Counted from the stretch's first letter, positions 35,045-47,705 are shown. The stretch is 64,000 nt of DNA from Sarcocystis neurona (GCA_000727475.1 KL647326.1:1-64000), one strand, 5' to 3'. Numbers and translations: made by a program. Notes: a model not told the origin generated them from the letters alone.

Positions 35045-38000
35045 AAGGGGTTGGGGGAATGGCAAATTTCTGCTCGTGAGACATGTGAGGCCGCGAAAGA
35101 AAGTCAGAAGTGGAAAGGAAGCATGTAACTAAGTGGGAACCGGTGCAGCTCAACCTCCTACATGACGGATTGATACACCTTTGTAGTAGCAAGGTAGGAT
35201 GAAGATGAAAATAGCTCTGGAAGGTAATAAAGTGAATAACTAGAACCCTTTGGGGTAAGAGGGATCAGGTCAGGTAGAATTAGCAGGGAGGTAATAATGG
35301 TAAGGTCACGCAGTAACAACCTATGCACAGAAGCCAGTTGTCGAAAGGCCGCATATAAACTGACTGCTGTGAAAACACACAGTGGTTCAGTGGTTTGCCC
35401 AGCGCTGGACGAAGAGGATTTTGCGCCGAACGGCAGACACCCTATGCAAAGAGTGAAGAGGTGTGGTTCAGGTTCTCTTTGGAGAAGCGCCGCTTCCAGA
35501 CGTGTGGCTCCCCTGCATTCTGTTAAATAGATGAGACAAAGATGGAGTTGACATTTATTTCAATTTCGTCCAATGTGACACATGTCGGATGGATATAAGC
35601 AGTTGTTGCAAACTCGGTGATCTCCATACGTATGAACGTGTACATATATTTGTGTGTATGTGTCAACGTACGTGTGCGGACACTCTTGCTTCTGTTTATG
35701 CACTGGCCAGTTGAAGCATCTTGTATCTGCGAATGGTCGAAGGCGCAGAACTGTGTTCCAACAATCCACTTCACCCGGTTGTTCTGCGCCCGAAAAGAAC
35801 TCCTAAACATCCGTCTATGCGGGAACCAAGTTTGAGCCTATCAAATGCCAAAAGTATTCGTTGACTGCGGCCAACAACGTCAGACGTGAGATTACGACGA
35901 GGAAAATAACGACTGCTTTAGGCATATATGTATATACATACATGTCTGTTGTACAAATTTTCGTTACAACTAGTATTTGGCGGAGGTTAAGGAGGAGAAA
36001 ACCTTGTTACACGCAGTGGTCGTAACCGTACGTGTGCGCATACTGTTCACACGGCTGATTATCGGTAAAGGATAAATGACGGGATAACAATAATACACCA
36101 AACTGACCTAACCGCAAAAACGTGTGCCTACACTGTCGCGGCGCCTTCATTGGTGGAACAGCGGAAAACTCTTGCGTTTCATGCAGAGGTATGCACTGTG
36201 AATAAGTTTCTCTGCGCCAAGCTCGCTCGCAGAAGACGACTACAAATTATTGTGTACACCTGCCAATATATGTTTGCAGGGTACCCGTACGTATGTGTGC
36301 GGTCCAAATGACAACGGCTACATAAACATATGTCGACTTGTGAGCCTTACGTACTGTACATCCGATCGTCGGAGTCAGTTGACCTCAACGACTCTGCATT
36401 TTGCTCTATGCCCAAAGATAGAGTTATGTTTTCCAGGCAGTCGGTGCGCTTTGCCCACACACGTGCTCGTAAGCGTATAAGGAACAGACTTTCTCACGCA
36501 TCTGACTCCGTGTGGCAGAGGCGGAACAGGTCTACTACCGTGCAACAATAAGAATGATGGCACACGTGTATTCTATGAAGCGGCCAAAATTCCCCATAAT
36601 CTACACAAAAAGTGGAGCCGACTACTGCACTGCCAGGAATAATCCAGGGGGATGTGCTAAAGAAAGAATTAGAGACAAACTGTGTGATAAACGCCCGTGT
36701 GTCTTTGCGTGTGCGAACGCGTATTTGCAGAGGCTTCAAATGGTGTACTGCTCTCAACTTATTTTTGTAAGCAAATTGGTGACCATACGTAACCTGGAGT
36801 TACAGTTCAGTACTCGTAACTCTCGTGAGTTATTGCTTTAGCAACCTACTCAGAGTTTGTAGACCGAATTGAGTGGCGTCTGCCAGTGCGTGAGTTTCTT
36901 ACATTTTGTACTATCAGAGTGAGTGTACGGGGCGACATCTTTGGACGTTCCGCCCTCAAGAAGTCACGCTATCAACGCGTGGCTTGAAGTGGCTGCTGTT
37001 TCTACTACTTGCACATATAGTAACACCCTCAGTACACAGTGCTGCTGCTTTTCCCCTGCCCCTGTACTGCCGCGTTTGCTGCCGCCCTCCACGGAGTTAT
37101 TGACTGTGTATGCTGTTGCGCTGTTAGCAGCTCGCAACACGTGATCGGCAGGCACTCTACGAACCTCCGCAAATCTCACTCGATACGCTTGGTTAGCGAC
37201 ATTTGCACTCACGACATCACGTATCGAGCACTACTCGCACGTATGTCCAATAGTAGACTTTCTATTTCACGTATCAGGCCGGTAGCACACATGTCCACCC
37301 ACCCACCTACACGGAGCCACAGGTACAATGGAAAATTTATTGCTCCTAAAGGTGCAGTTAGCAATACGGAGACGCACATCTGAGTTGCCTTCTCCATCTG
37401 CATTACTACGCATAGACGCACAGTCGTGAACACTGCCAAGTCTGGAGTTTACTCATAGCGCTGCGAGGACACGCCAACTCTTCCTTATGGTCAAGGAAGG
37501 ACTTTCTACAAATCTCGGGCCATTCCCTCTGCAAGTACCTCTCGTCCAACGAAATCATGGATTCCAATGTAGTCGTCTCGTGTCATACGACCGGAACGAC
37601 TGCGTCCGTCTAAATGATAAGCTTTTCTCGAGAAAATCCTGTGCATTCCTTTAGAGACTGAGCCTGTCTCCTCGACTTTGCAGCTGCTATACCTGGGCCA
37701 CGTCTCCTCTACGCTGCAAACCTGGCAGTGCCACAACGTCGAGCAACTGCCTCCTGACTACATGTCGTCCATTTCCTTACAGCGGCCCAAATGTGTGGCT
37801 AAAATACGAAAGAACTGTCTTCTCGTAGTGCTCTCGCGTTGAATGCAAACGGTCTGCATGTAAGTATACACCCATGGCCACCGTAGCACGTAAAATCTTG
37901 TCTGTGTACAGACACCTGCCGCAAAACTTGTGCGCATCCCCTGTGAATGGCTATTCGTAGATATTTCTGTGTGCAGTAGTGATGTCTCCCGCCTGGTAGT

Positions 38001-39956
38001 GGTAAACAATGGATAGACGCCTGCACGTAGCCAGACATATTACTTCAGCAGGTACGGATCTGAAGCCGCTGGGTTTTAACGCCGGATACCACCGCCAACG
38101 TGATTCAGCGGAATGCAGTGTGTTTCGCGGCAGTCCGTGTCGCTCCTTTGGTGGTCGATGCCGAGATGTCGACGACCTCGACATTTGCAGGAGCGCGTAG
38201 ATGATGCCTCCTCTGTGTCTATACTTCGTCGACTACACGTAGAAACATGCCAGCGTGTGCACGGGCGCGGTAATTCCATCCCGTATGTATTAGCACGCTT
38301 AAGCGAATGGACGCACCCATGGTAGTGGTTATTACGCCGCAAACACATATGCATCCACATCCTGCATGTGCGTCAACGCGTTCGTATCTGCTGACTACTA
38401 CAGCACAGTCGCATACAAGTAGATACACAGTGAGTATTTGTATGTGCCGTAACCAAATGCCCGTAACATGTTCCACTGGCCATAGGTACGCTCCAGGATG
38501 CACGCTTCCACAGCATAGCATCAGGAAACGAATTCTCAACTATTTTCTCTGAACTCGCCGTTCTTGTGGAGCCATCTGCATCTCGTGTGCAGCAAGTGCC
38601 GCACGCACGCAGACACCCTGGCAGCGTGTAGACGCTGCCCGCTCCGACTACGTAATTTCGCGGGGGAATAGGTTCTGCTCTTGCGTCAACATACGCCACC
38701 ACGATGCGCACCACAGCATTGAAGGCACTGCTGCAGCGTCTTGATCTCCTCTACGCAGCGCCGCACACGTATACCCACATATATATAAATGTATACTCTG
38801 TACACACAAAAATGGACACATCCCTATATTTATATATTTATGGAATGCATCACAGGTTCGCACTTAGTACACCAGCACAAACGTGTCCCTGTCTCTTGAA
38901 TCGAAATATACACATGTATATATGCATACATGCATATAGCAAACAGGTGTGTGTTTTGTTCACTGCATGTACCTTCGCCTTCGATTTCTTCGTTGTTCGC
39001 CTTCTTCATACCGTCCTCGAAAATATATCTGTCTATCTGCTGGTTTCAGAGAGTGTTCACAGAAAAAGTACAGTCCTGCCCCGGCTGCCGCATGTACGGC
39101 GCTCTCTCCAAAGAGTGTCGCTGCAAACACATCTTCATGTGCACCGTACCTACATCACTTATGCATCTAACGACGTACACACGCAAGTATTTAACACACA
39201 TACACACTTGCTCACAACAACATACGCACCCATATACGTTTACGTGCACTTCAGTAGCGGTGGCATTCATGTCAGATCTCCGTGTGCCCGGAAACTTCCT
39301 TCCCTACGGTGTTGGCCATCTGATTCTGTTTATCGTTTCCGCCCCCCTGTCGGACACATACTTTTCTTCCTGCCGGCTCGCTACCGCGCTGCTCTCGATT
39401 CATTTGCAAGTTGAATTTTTTCTTGTTCACGTATACTGATCCCTTCGTAACTCCATCCATTCCTGTCCCTCGTCGCCCACGTGTGTCCTTATCTTGTGTA
39501 TTTCATTCCCTGTGGCCTTCTTGTCTCCTTTCACACATTACTCAGGCTGATAACGGCAATAAGTACGTCACGACTAGCCACGGCACAATAATATCGTAGT
39601 GTAAACATGCTTCTGCCGCAGTCGGTTGCTGTTCTTCGCCATCTTCCTGTCGTTCCCTTCCTTCCCTCTGCCCCCCTCTCTGAACTTACACATCGCCTCG
39701 TCCGGAACGTTCCTCACTCAGCCTTCCCAGACGCCACCTTTTCCTCCTGTATCCCTGCGCTTCTGTTTTCTCCAACGTACGCATACCTACCGTGTTCTTC
39801 GCTCTCTTAGTCTTGTTTTTTTCCACCTAAGTTCTTCAGCTCCCCTGGATACAAGTGCAGGCTGTTCCTGCAGCTACACGGCCTTCCGACGCACTCTAGT
39901 GCTGCTGTTATTATCCGTGTGTTATCCTCGCTACTTTGCAGCGAGCGGCCCGTTTT
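35045..39956. other. Gene-less stretch between the secreted-protein gene and the RBM5-like gene
   Basis: An aataaa lies at about 35228, roughly 180 bp past the stop of the secreted-protein gene, and may be its polyadenylation signal. The rest has short frames with no recognisable sequence, few CAG runs and occasional TATA tracts (35930, 38785, 38915). From about 39430 to 39850 the plus strand is pyrimidine-rich (purine-rich on the minus strand), which may be the 3' untranslated region of the minus-strand gene ending at 39957. No G-patch-like sequence was found here on the minus strand. Confidence 0.5.
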
Positions 39957-41696
39957 TCACACCATCTGTAGCTGCAGCAGCTGCATTAGTTCAACTGCCT
40001 TCTTGTGTCGAAGTTCCTCTTCTCCTTTCTTCCTTTCTTCCTCCTTCAGCCACCACGCATGCAACTGACTCTTCTCTTCATGAGTTGCGAGCTCCTCTGC
40101 ACTCCGGAACTGTCGCAGACACAGGTAGCAACAGTAGTTCTTCACCAGCCCTCCCCCTGTGGTTGCTGCATCTCCTACCAATGTAGGGCTGCCTGCGATG
40201 CCAGGTATCACTGCCCCGCCCTCTGATCCTCTCGCCTGTGTGCCACTGCCGTCGATGCTTCCTGCAGCTGCCATTGCTGCCGCTACTGCGTCCGCGCCTC
40301 CCCTGCCACCAGCGCTGACACTGTGCTGTTCGCTTCCTAATCCCGGTGTCCTTCCTCGCTCAAAGACCGCATCCACGCCCGAGGGCACGGAAGCAGCGGA
40401 GCAGCTGTCACGAGAAAAAGCGTGGTCGAGCATTTTCTTTTGCAGCACGCCCTGCGCTGGCGCTGCAGAAGAGAAACCTCCGCTTGGGGCTCCTGCTGCA
40501 GGCAACGTGCCTGCGAACGCGCATCGCTGGGCTGCGAAAGTGTCTTTTCGAGGAAAACCAGTTACATGCGACGGTCCGGGAGGCGGAGGTGGCGGAGGCG
40601 GTATAACGTGGACTCCACCTGACGCACCCACAGCACTAAGACCCCCCCCCAGGCCTGCATGGTTGCTGCTGCTGCCACCCACCAAGCGGCCTGCTTGCTG
40701 CTGCCCAAATGCGTGCTGCTGCGACAAGCCCGCGCCTCCCGGTGCTGCGCTGGCTGTCATACCATACAGCGCTGCGGCTCCTCCTCCTCCTCCTCCTGCA
40801 GAGTCCATACCTGCAGCAGCAGCATCGGGGTAGCAGTAGCCTGGATACGTCTGTTGCTGCTCTTGGTGCAGCTGCTGTTGCTGCAGCAGTTCCTGCTTTT
40901 GCTTCTGCTGGAGCTTGTGCTGTTTCTGCAGCTTTTGCAATTCCTGCAGTCGTTCCTGTCGCTTCCGCTCTTCATCTGCTTCCTTCTTTTCTTTTGCCTT
41001 CTCGAGTGCGTCTTTCGTAGCCTTCGCGGTTTTCTGCGCCGCCGCTACCAGTGAAGCAATAGCGTCCACAGGGTTGCTGCTGCTTGACCCTTTGCTGCTG
41101 CTGCCACCGTCCACTCCTCCTCCTGTCCTCTCTCTGTTTTCTCCTTCGTCATCGTCGTCGCCTGCCGCTGCTGTGCCGCCACCGCTGGCAGCAGCTCCTT
41201 TTCCTCCTCCGTCTCGTTCTCCAGCTGTGCTGCTGCTGCTGTTTCTTCCCCCCTTGCTGCTGCCGCCGCTGCCGCGAACATTGTCCTCGCTGCTGTTGCT
41301 GCGCTTGCTGTCAGGCGCAGCACCGCCGCGGTGTCTACCGCCTGCTGCAGCCGACTCGCCGCCGTCGGCAGCAGTCCCTTGCTGTTGCCGCTGAAGCTGC
41401 AGCTGCTGGTCCGCGTACGAGCAGACACGTCGCAGCGCTGACGCAGCTGTGTCGTGAATGTAGTAATCCCCAGCGGAAGTCATGTAATACTGCGTAGACG
41501 GATCCAAATACAGATCGATAGATGCGTCGTAGTAGTAGCCACTACTTCTATCTACTTGCCGCAACGGAGGGGGCACGTTCGACGGCAAGGGCAGAAGCAA
41601 ACCCTGACACTGCTGCAGCAGCAAATCCCAGTTCGGCGACGACTCTGAATAAATCGCAGCAAACGGAGGCAAAACGAAGCGTCGTACATCCATCTC
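39957..41696 (-). CDS. RBM5/RBM10-like splicing factor, C-terminal exon (OCRE + C2H2)
   Basis: An acceptor-like gtgtatgtgag precedes 41696, and an ATG at 41693 would give 578 residues to TGA 39957. Counting from that Met, residues ~50-81 form an OCRE domain: SSGYYYDASIDLYLDPSTQYY, with the aromatic octamer pattern known from RBM5, RBM6 and RBM10, which bind spliceosomal SmN/B/B' tails. The middle is Gly/Ser-rich, then a Glu/Lys/Gln coiled stretch (~residues 205-270) and Gly/Pro/Ala-rich linkers. Residues 522-545 form a zinc finger, C-x2-C-x12-H-x6-H (CYLCLRQF...HEEKSQLH), with the spacing and QF...L..H...S.LH pattern of RBM5. A charged helix (WWLKEEERKKGEEEL) ends the chain. RBM5 normally has a G-patch next; none is seen. 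This exon most likely belongs with the RRM/zinc-finger exon upstream, although its own ATG leaves open a separate gene. Confidence 0.75.
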   Translation of the reverse strand, partial: EMDVRRFVLPPFAAIYSESSPNWDLLLQQCQGLLLPLPSNVPPPLRQVDRSSGYYYDASIDLYLDPSTQYYMTSAGDYYIHDTAASALRRVCSYADQQLQLQRQQQGTAADGGESAAAGGRHRGGAAPDSKRSNSSEDNVRGSGGSSKGGRNSSSSTAGERDGGGKGAAASGGGTAAAGDDDDEGENRERTGGGVDGGSSSKGSSSSNPVDAIASLVAAAQKTAKATKDALEKAKEKKEADEERKRQERLQELQKLQKQHKLQQKQKQELLQQQQLHQEQQQTYPGYCYPDAAAAGMDSAGGGGGGAAALYGMTASAAPGGAGLSQQHAFGQQQAGRLVGGSSSNHAGLGGGLSAVGASGGVHVIPPPPPPPPGPSHVTGFPRKDTFAAQRCAFAGTLPAAGAPSGGFSSAAPAQGVLQKKMLDHAFSRDSCSAASVPSGVDAVFERGRTPGLGSEQHSVSAGGRGGADAVAAAMAAAGSIDGSGTQARGSEGGAVIPGIAGSPTLVGDAATTGGGLVKNYCCYLCLRQFRSAEELATHEEKSQLHAWWLKEEERKKGEEELRHKKAVELMQLLQLQMV

Positions 41697-43575
41697 CTCA
41701 CATACACATATATACGCATGCACATACACACAGGCAAACACACGTACGCAGAGAGAGAGAGACAGGCACAGAGATACACACACCACTACGACATAGCCAT
41801 ACGGATAGCCGTAGTTGAGGAAACTTTTCCAAGAAGAGGAGCAGATAAAGCATCCGTATAACGCTTTGCACGTCTGGACTGTCCACATGTCAAAGTGCAC
41901 ACCCAGGTCTATGCATGTGCGTCCACGTGAATGTGCACGGGCGTGTGTATGTACACATGGAGGTACGTACCGTCGTATGTACCTTCTGCACCTGGTGAGA
42001 GATACAAACGTGTGCGGGTAGGAGGCACAGCGCGAGCGACCAAAAGGACTCTGCATGCGGAGATTGCAGAAACTGAGAGGTACGTAGGCTGGAGTATCAA
42101 ACGCACGCTCGCCGTGGAGAGGCGTATCTTCTTCACACAGGAGAACACACCGAACGTTCTGCTTACGGAAAGTAAACACACACACAGAGAAGACGTGGCA
42201 AGACGCATACGCCTTCTTGGCACAAGCAACTACTCGTCCGTCGCAAGCGGACTCACAGACACGTAGATCTGCCACCACCTGCAGACACCTGCATACATAC
42301 GTAGGGTACCGGCACGTGTACATACATATACACACAGGTAGCGACACGTACACATAAATATACACACATACATACATATACGTACGTACATATACATATA
42401 TACACATACGTACACACATATACATATACATATACATACATACACATACGTACACAAATATACATATACATACATACACATACGTACATACATATACATA
42501 TACATACATACGTATACATACGTATACACACATACACACATATACATAGATACATACACACATACACATATACATACATACATATACATACTTTCGCACA
42601 CACACACACACACATACATACATACACGTATGTACCTACACATGTACACATATACCCGCACATAGAGACAAAAACATATTTTGTGTTTGTATTCATTAGA
42701 GGTGTACGTATGCACACACAGATACATAAATAATGAGAAAGTCCCTGTTCTCCTGAGTTGTTGCCAGCACGAGCACAACATCCGTATCTCTGCACGCTCT
42801 TCCTGACTGATGCAGCTTCGTATATACGCACTTGTGTGCAGACACACGTATATATGTGTAGGTCTCTTTATATGTACACGTACGTGAACGAGGACACACG
42901 CTGGCAACGTTCCCTTTTCCTGACAAAGGAACAGACAAGTATGCATCCATGCGTGCCAGTTCGCGGCGGCAAAGGTGGTAGCCATCTTCCTCCACACCGT
43001 CCCACACACACCTCCATACAAACACGTATGTCTAACGTACGTTTACATGGTGTTCGCATATATGGTGTACGAACACTTCTACGCGTAGGAACACGCAAAA
43101 GAAATATGCCGACACAAACACGAACACTAGCAATGCTAAACTCGGCAACATCTCGTAGGTACGTATATACACATACATATATATTCACATACATCTATTT
43201 CTCTATATATGTATGTTATATACGTATATATACGCGTATGCGTTTCGGTGAGCTGGGAGAACAACAGCAAGTGCGTGGCACGCTGGGCACCAACAGGAGG
43301 AGGAGTGTAACGTCACTGATGGCACCGGAGAAGCCGCATCCGCAGCGAAGCTGCAGCGGCGCAGCAAAGCAGCAAGAGCGAAGCCTCGCTGGCTACAGCA
43401 GCAGATCAGCGGCAGGGCGACATAACGTCAGCGAACTCAACGCAGCAGTGGCACCAGCGCGACTTGTAACCGCCAGCAGACACGCAGCAGATCTGCTGAG
43501 CGCTGAACAGCAACGAGGCGACAGTATCAGCGGGCCTCCCGGTGGTGGAAGGTTCATCTGCGTTGCGCAACGTAC
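41697..43575 (-). other. Probable intron of the RBM5-like gene, filled with (TACATA)n/(CA)n microsatellite
   Basis: The interval between the RRM/zinc-finger exon and the OCRE exon holds no credible coding sequence. Its core (about 42,280-42,640) is a dense plus-strand array of acatacatatacatacacaca units, which generates long Tyr/Val/Cys frames on the minus strand with no biological meaning. A candidate donor A|GTACGT lies at 43575-43574 (phase 1) and the acceptor near 41697 (gtgag|gag) reads in phase 0, so a small intermediate exon or a different splice site is needed to join the two halves cleanly. Confidence 0.55.
42280..42640. repeat. TACATA/CACATA microsatellite array
   Basis: Roughly 360 bp of near-continuous tacata, cacata and tacacaca units, ending in a (CA)n run at about 42596-42613. 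It lies within the probable intron of the RBM5-like gene. Confidence 0.92.
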
Positions 43576-46018
43576 TGGCGACATCTTGAAGATCCTTCAG
43601 CTGCAGTTTGGTGATGGGGAAGACGGCGCTGTTCTTCTCGTTTCCGCTGTCGCTGCTCCCGCTCTTGCCGCTGCTGCTGGCTCCCCCTGCCCCAGGAGCG
43701 CCGGTGCTACTGTCGGCTTTGTCTACAACCCGCAGCATTTCCTGCAAAGCCTGCTTCTCCTTCTTTCGCAGCACCTGCGCGCGGACGCCACAAACCTGCG
43801 GCTGGTCCTGTCCTCGGAGTTCTCTTCCCACCAGCGCCTTGGCGCAGCGCCACCCGTCGAGCGCTGCTTCTGCCGTGGCAAACCGCAGCAGCATGAAGTC
43901 GTTGGCACGCCGCCGCTGCGAGCCCTCCTCCCGTACATCGTCCTCCACTAGTACACACCGCTGCAGATCTAGCACGCCGCCGCCGCTCCCGCTGCTGCTG
44001 CAGAGCTTTCTTGCAGCGCGGCGCATGGCACGCAGGAGTTCGTGTGCATCCAGGCCGAGTAAGTCGCTCAGTAACAGCCACTGGGAAGGAAACGGCACTC
44101 CTTCAAAACCCCAGCCTCCTTCGCCTGAAGCAAATAATCCGCTGTTTCCTGCTGCTGCTGCTGCTGCTCCTGCCCCTCGACGACCGCCACCAGCTGCTCC
44201 TCCTGCTGTTGCGCCGCCTCCGCCCGCTCCTCCGCCGTGGCTCGCGCGGTCGTGATGACCGCTGCTGCTGTCGTCGTCGGTGCCTCCGCCTCCCGCGGCG
44301 CCGCCGGCGCCGTTCAGGTCGCCGCCATGCGTCGCTGCCGCGGCCGCTGCTGCCTTCGCCAAGGAATCGCATGCAGCTGCCCCTGCTGTCGGCTGCAGCA
44401 CACAACACGGAGTGCAACATGCAGCGCAAATGCTGCGACCGCCTGCTGCCGCTCCTGCTGCTGCAGAGTTAAACGTTCCGCACTGCACACATGTCCAGCC
44501 CCCCCCACTTCCTGCCGCGAGAGTGAAGTGTGTGCTGCTGTTGTCTATTCCCCCTGCTGCTGCTGCCGCTGCAGTCGCGACTGCTGTCTCTAGCAGCAGA
44601 TCTGCTTGGCACTCGTGTTCCCCAACGACAAATGGCGTGCTCTTGCAGCAGCGTCGGAACTTCGCTGCTGCCTCAGCGGAGGGAAACTCGATATATGCTG
44701 CAATGACGCATTCATCCTTGTGCTCGTCGTCTGCGTCCTCTCTCCGCTGTCGAGACTTCCTCCCGTCGTCATCTCGGGCGGTGGCCGTGCTGTTGCTTCT
44801 GCGTGCCCTGCTGCTGTACACGCCGCACTGCCGCTGCAGCTGCTGCAGCAGAACCGGCTGAACAGCCACAGCATTCGGAACCGAGAAACCTTTACTAATG
44901 GCAATGCTGCGTGCCTTCTCTTCAACTTCTTCTTCCGTACAGTTTTCCGGCAAGCCTCGAAGCACGGCGACACGTGAAAAAACTGGTGCAGCACATTCCT
45001 CAGCCGCTTGATCCCGTGGGCTGCTGCTGTTGCTGTCTCCATCGCGCATACCCAATCCCCCCCTGCTGCTGCTGCGGCCGCGGCCATCTCTGGAGGACGT
45101 GCGTCTGCCACCGCTGCTGCTCGTACGACCCCCCTGCTGACTACTCCTGCCCGCGCTGCTTCCCCCCCCGCCGCTGCTGCTGCTACACTTGTTGCTGCTG
45201 CTGTAGCTGTGACGGCCGCCACTACGTCGACGGCGATCGTCGTCGTACGCTGCCGCGTCATCGACTCGTCTCCGTTCCTCAGAGTCCAGTCGCCTGCTGC
45301 TTCGCCCTGCTTCTCGGCTGCTTCTTGAGGACCCCTGTGTTCCTCTTCCCTCTCTGCTGCCGCCGCTGCGAAGTCCTCCGCTTACAGTGCTGCTGCTGTT
45401 GCTGCTGCTGCTGCTCCCCCCCTTCGTGCCCATTGGGCGGTAGCTGCGGTGCTCGTCTCTATACGCGCTAGAGCTGCGGCGTCTGCCCTTGCTGCGGCTT
45501 CTGCTGCTCCGGCGATGCAGGTCACCCTGACTTGCGCCTGCTGCTGCAGCAGGGCTGCTGTCGCTGACTCGAGCATACGTACTGTCGTAGTTTCTACTCC
45601 GGTGCTGCGAGCCCGTTCTTTCCTTGCTCCACTCTTGATTACTACTGCTGCTGCTGCTTCCACTGCTGCTTGGCCGCTCACCCCCCCCACGCTCCGTCCC
45701 TCCGGCGTAGTGACTTCTGCTGCTGCTGATGAATCCTCTGCCTCGCCCTCCCTCCTCGGGCGACGACGGCCCGTGCCGCCTGTCGCTGCCGCGGCTCCCG
45801 CTGCTGCTGCTGTGCGGCTGCCTGCTGCTGCCGGTGCCGCTGCGGCTGCCGGTATCGCTGCCTGGACGCATGTCACCAGCAGATGCAGCACTCGCCTCGC
45901 CACCTCTGCTACTGCGACTGCTGTTCCCTCTGCCTTCACCACGTGCCCCCCCGCTACCACTGCTGCTGCTGCCGCGGTAGCCCCTCCCCCCCTCCCTTGG
46001 CGACGCGTCCAGCCGCAT
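43576..46018 (-). CDS. RBM5/RBM10-like splicing factor, N-terminal exon (SR, RRM, RanBP2 finger, RRM)
   Basis: The first ATG (46018) follows an in-frame TAG at about 46090. Residues 1-340 are Ser/Arg/Gly-rich with RSRS patches, as in SR splicing regulators. RRM1 covers about 347-475: the RNP2-like VAVLRGLP is at 350-357 and the RNP1-like VIAAYIEF at about 438-445, separated by an enlarged loop rich in Arg/Asp/Ser. A RanBP2-type zinc finger follows: W508, C510, C513, N517, C531, C534, with an Ala/Gly insertion between N517 and C531. A second RRM-like segment covers ~645-752 (SQWLLLSDLL... and NDFMLLRF). This order, RRM-RanBP2-RRM, is that of RBM5/6/10, and the OCRE and C2H2 units lie immediately downstream on the same strand. 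Likely nuclear, in alternative pre-mRNA splicing. The exon end is uncertain: A|GTACGT at 43575 is the best donor; unspliced the frame runs to 43406. Confidence 0.8.
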
Positions 46019-47705
46019 GTTTCTCCTGCTGCTGCTGACACGCCTGCTGCTGTCCAGTCTCTCTTCTAATCCCACCAAGTGTGGCTACTGCTGCAGCCGT
46101 CCGTGCCCTTGTCAACAAGTGGAAGCCAACGCTGGGGCCCATAAGGCTCAGCAGCAGCACCAGAAACAGCAGCAGCGTACCGCCTGCTGCTCCGCGATGC
46201 CCATAGGAAGCCCAGATAATGGGAGGTGGTGCTGAAGGAACAGTTACCCCCCACAGCAACGGCGAAAGTACGAGAGATGCAGCTGAAGTACGGCATGCAA
46301 ATACTTGACCGTGGAAAAAAGACCCATGAACGATGAAGCCTTAGAAAGCCAACACAGGACGCCTGCTGTCCGCCCAAAAGAGAAGCGAAAGGAAGACAAC
46401 CGATGGACGCCACCACACGTATATACGCTCGTACTCGCACTCGTATGCAGCCCCTTCCAATCTCCTGTGGCGGGCAGTGTACGTACACACGAAAAACGGG
46501 CGCGAAACTGCAGCAGCAGGCACCTGCGCCAAATCCTGCTGCCCATTCAGACGAGGATGTACACGAACGAAGCAGTAGCAGACGACAAAAAGAGGCGATG
46601 CTTTAGCACAGCAGTCTTCCTGAGGCAGGCTTCAGAATCATGAAAAGGATAGAGCTGGTAACCTTGCATCTCCTCCACGACCTTCTCGTTTGTTGTGTAG
46701 ACGTATACGGGCACGCAGACGGTGTTTAGCGGATCACGCGACACACATACATACCTATATATGTATACATATGTGTGCACTACAGTAGACATCCACAGAC
46801 GTACGTGCACGCGCGGGCCACGGACGTCTGGGGGGCACTGCTTATCGAGTGAACGTTCCTTATTTAAGTAAATGGCTGTACAGAGGGCTCCACGTTCTTC
46901 GGATGGTGGTGTGATAGCGTTTGCCGCTGCAGGTTGAGATGCTGTTGCTGTGGGAGAAGGTGCTGTGCGGCGCCGCTGCTGCTTCTTCCTGGGAGGGCTC
47001 GCGTGCTGTTGTTTGTCTCCCTGCAACCGCGAGAAAGATCAGCATTCATTGCACGTGTGGAGAAGCTACGGAACACTAGCGGTGCTGGATGGTGAGCAAT
47101 GCAACGCCCGCCACAAGTCTCTCCATAGCAGTGCGGGGCGCAGCAGTCAAGAGAGATGAACACGCGTGGGACAACACAGCAACACACTGCGCCTGGGGAG
47201 CAGACCGCTCTCAACTTGAGCTGGTTTCCCCGTTGCAGCTCCTGCGGCTGCTGCGGTTGCTGCTACTCATTGCAGCCGCTGTCGCTGCTGCTGCTGCTTC
47301 GAGGTTTCTACTCTCATTCGTAATGTTGTTCCTCCGTGGCCGGATGCAGCGCCGTTGCTATTCGTGAGCGGAGCCCGAGGCATGCATCCACTTCTCTTAC
47401 GGTTGTAAACGAATTCATTTGTAACAACTGTACGGAAAATATGTATTCTCAAAAGATGCTGCTGCTGCTAGAAAGGACCAAGGTGGATCGCGCTCCTACT
47501 GCGTGAAAAGCCCTGGTGGGAGGTGAAGCAGCACGCCCAGCTAGTACCAGCTACAGAGAAGAGGAAGACGCACAAGGATCAAGGAGACACGAAGAAAAAG
47601 ACAAAGGAGAATGCCAGTTGTAGAGGAAACTACTGTTTAAGCTTTCCACCGGTGTACTTTCACTCCAACGCCAACAGCAGTGTGCTGCTATAACTTGCAG
47701 CAGAA
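46019..47705. other. Region upstream of the RBM5-like gene; possible small exons
   Basis: It should contain the promoter and 5' leader of the minus-strand gene starting at 46018. Minus-strand frames at 46860-47030 include basic, Ser/Pro-rich sequence (ASPPRKKQQRRRTAPSP) and might be a 5' exon, but three overlapping frames are all open there and none has a decisive donor. Nothing else is supportable. TATA tracts occur near 46755-46770. Confidence 0.4.

Noticed and set aside
41700..43021. Long minus-strand frames of repeated Tyr/Val/Cys/Met residues, including an N-terminal extension of the OCRE frame
   Set aside because: They translate a TACATA/CACATA microsatellite; composition is purely that of the repeat and the stretch fits an intron.
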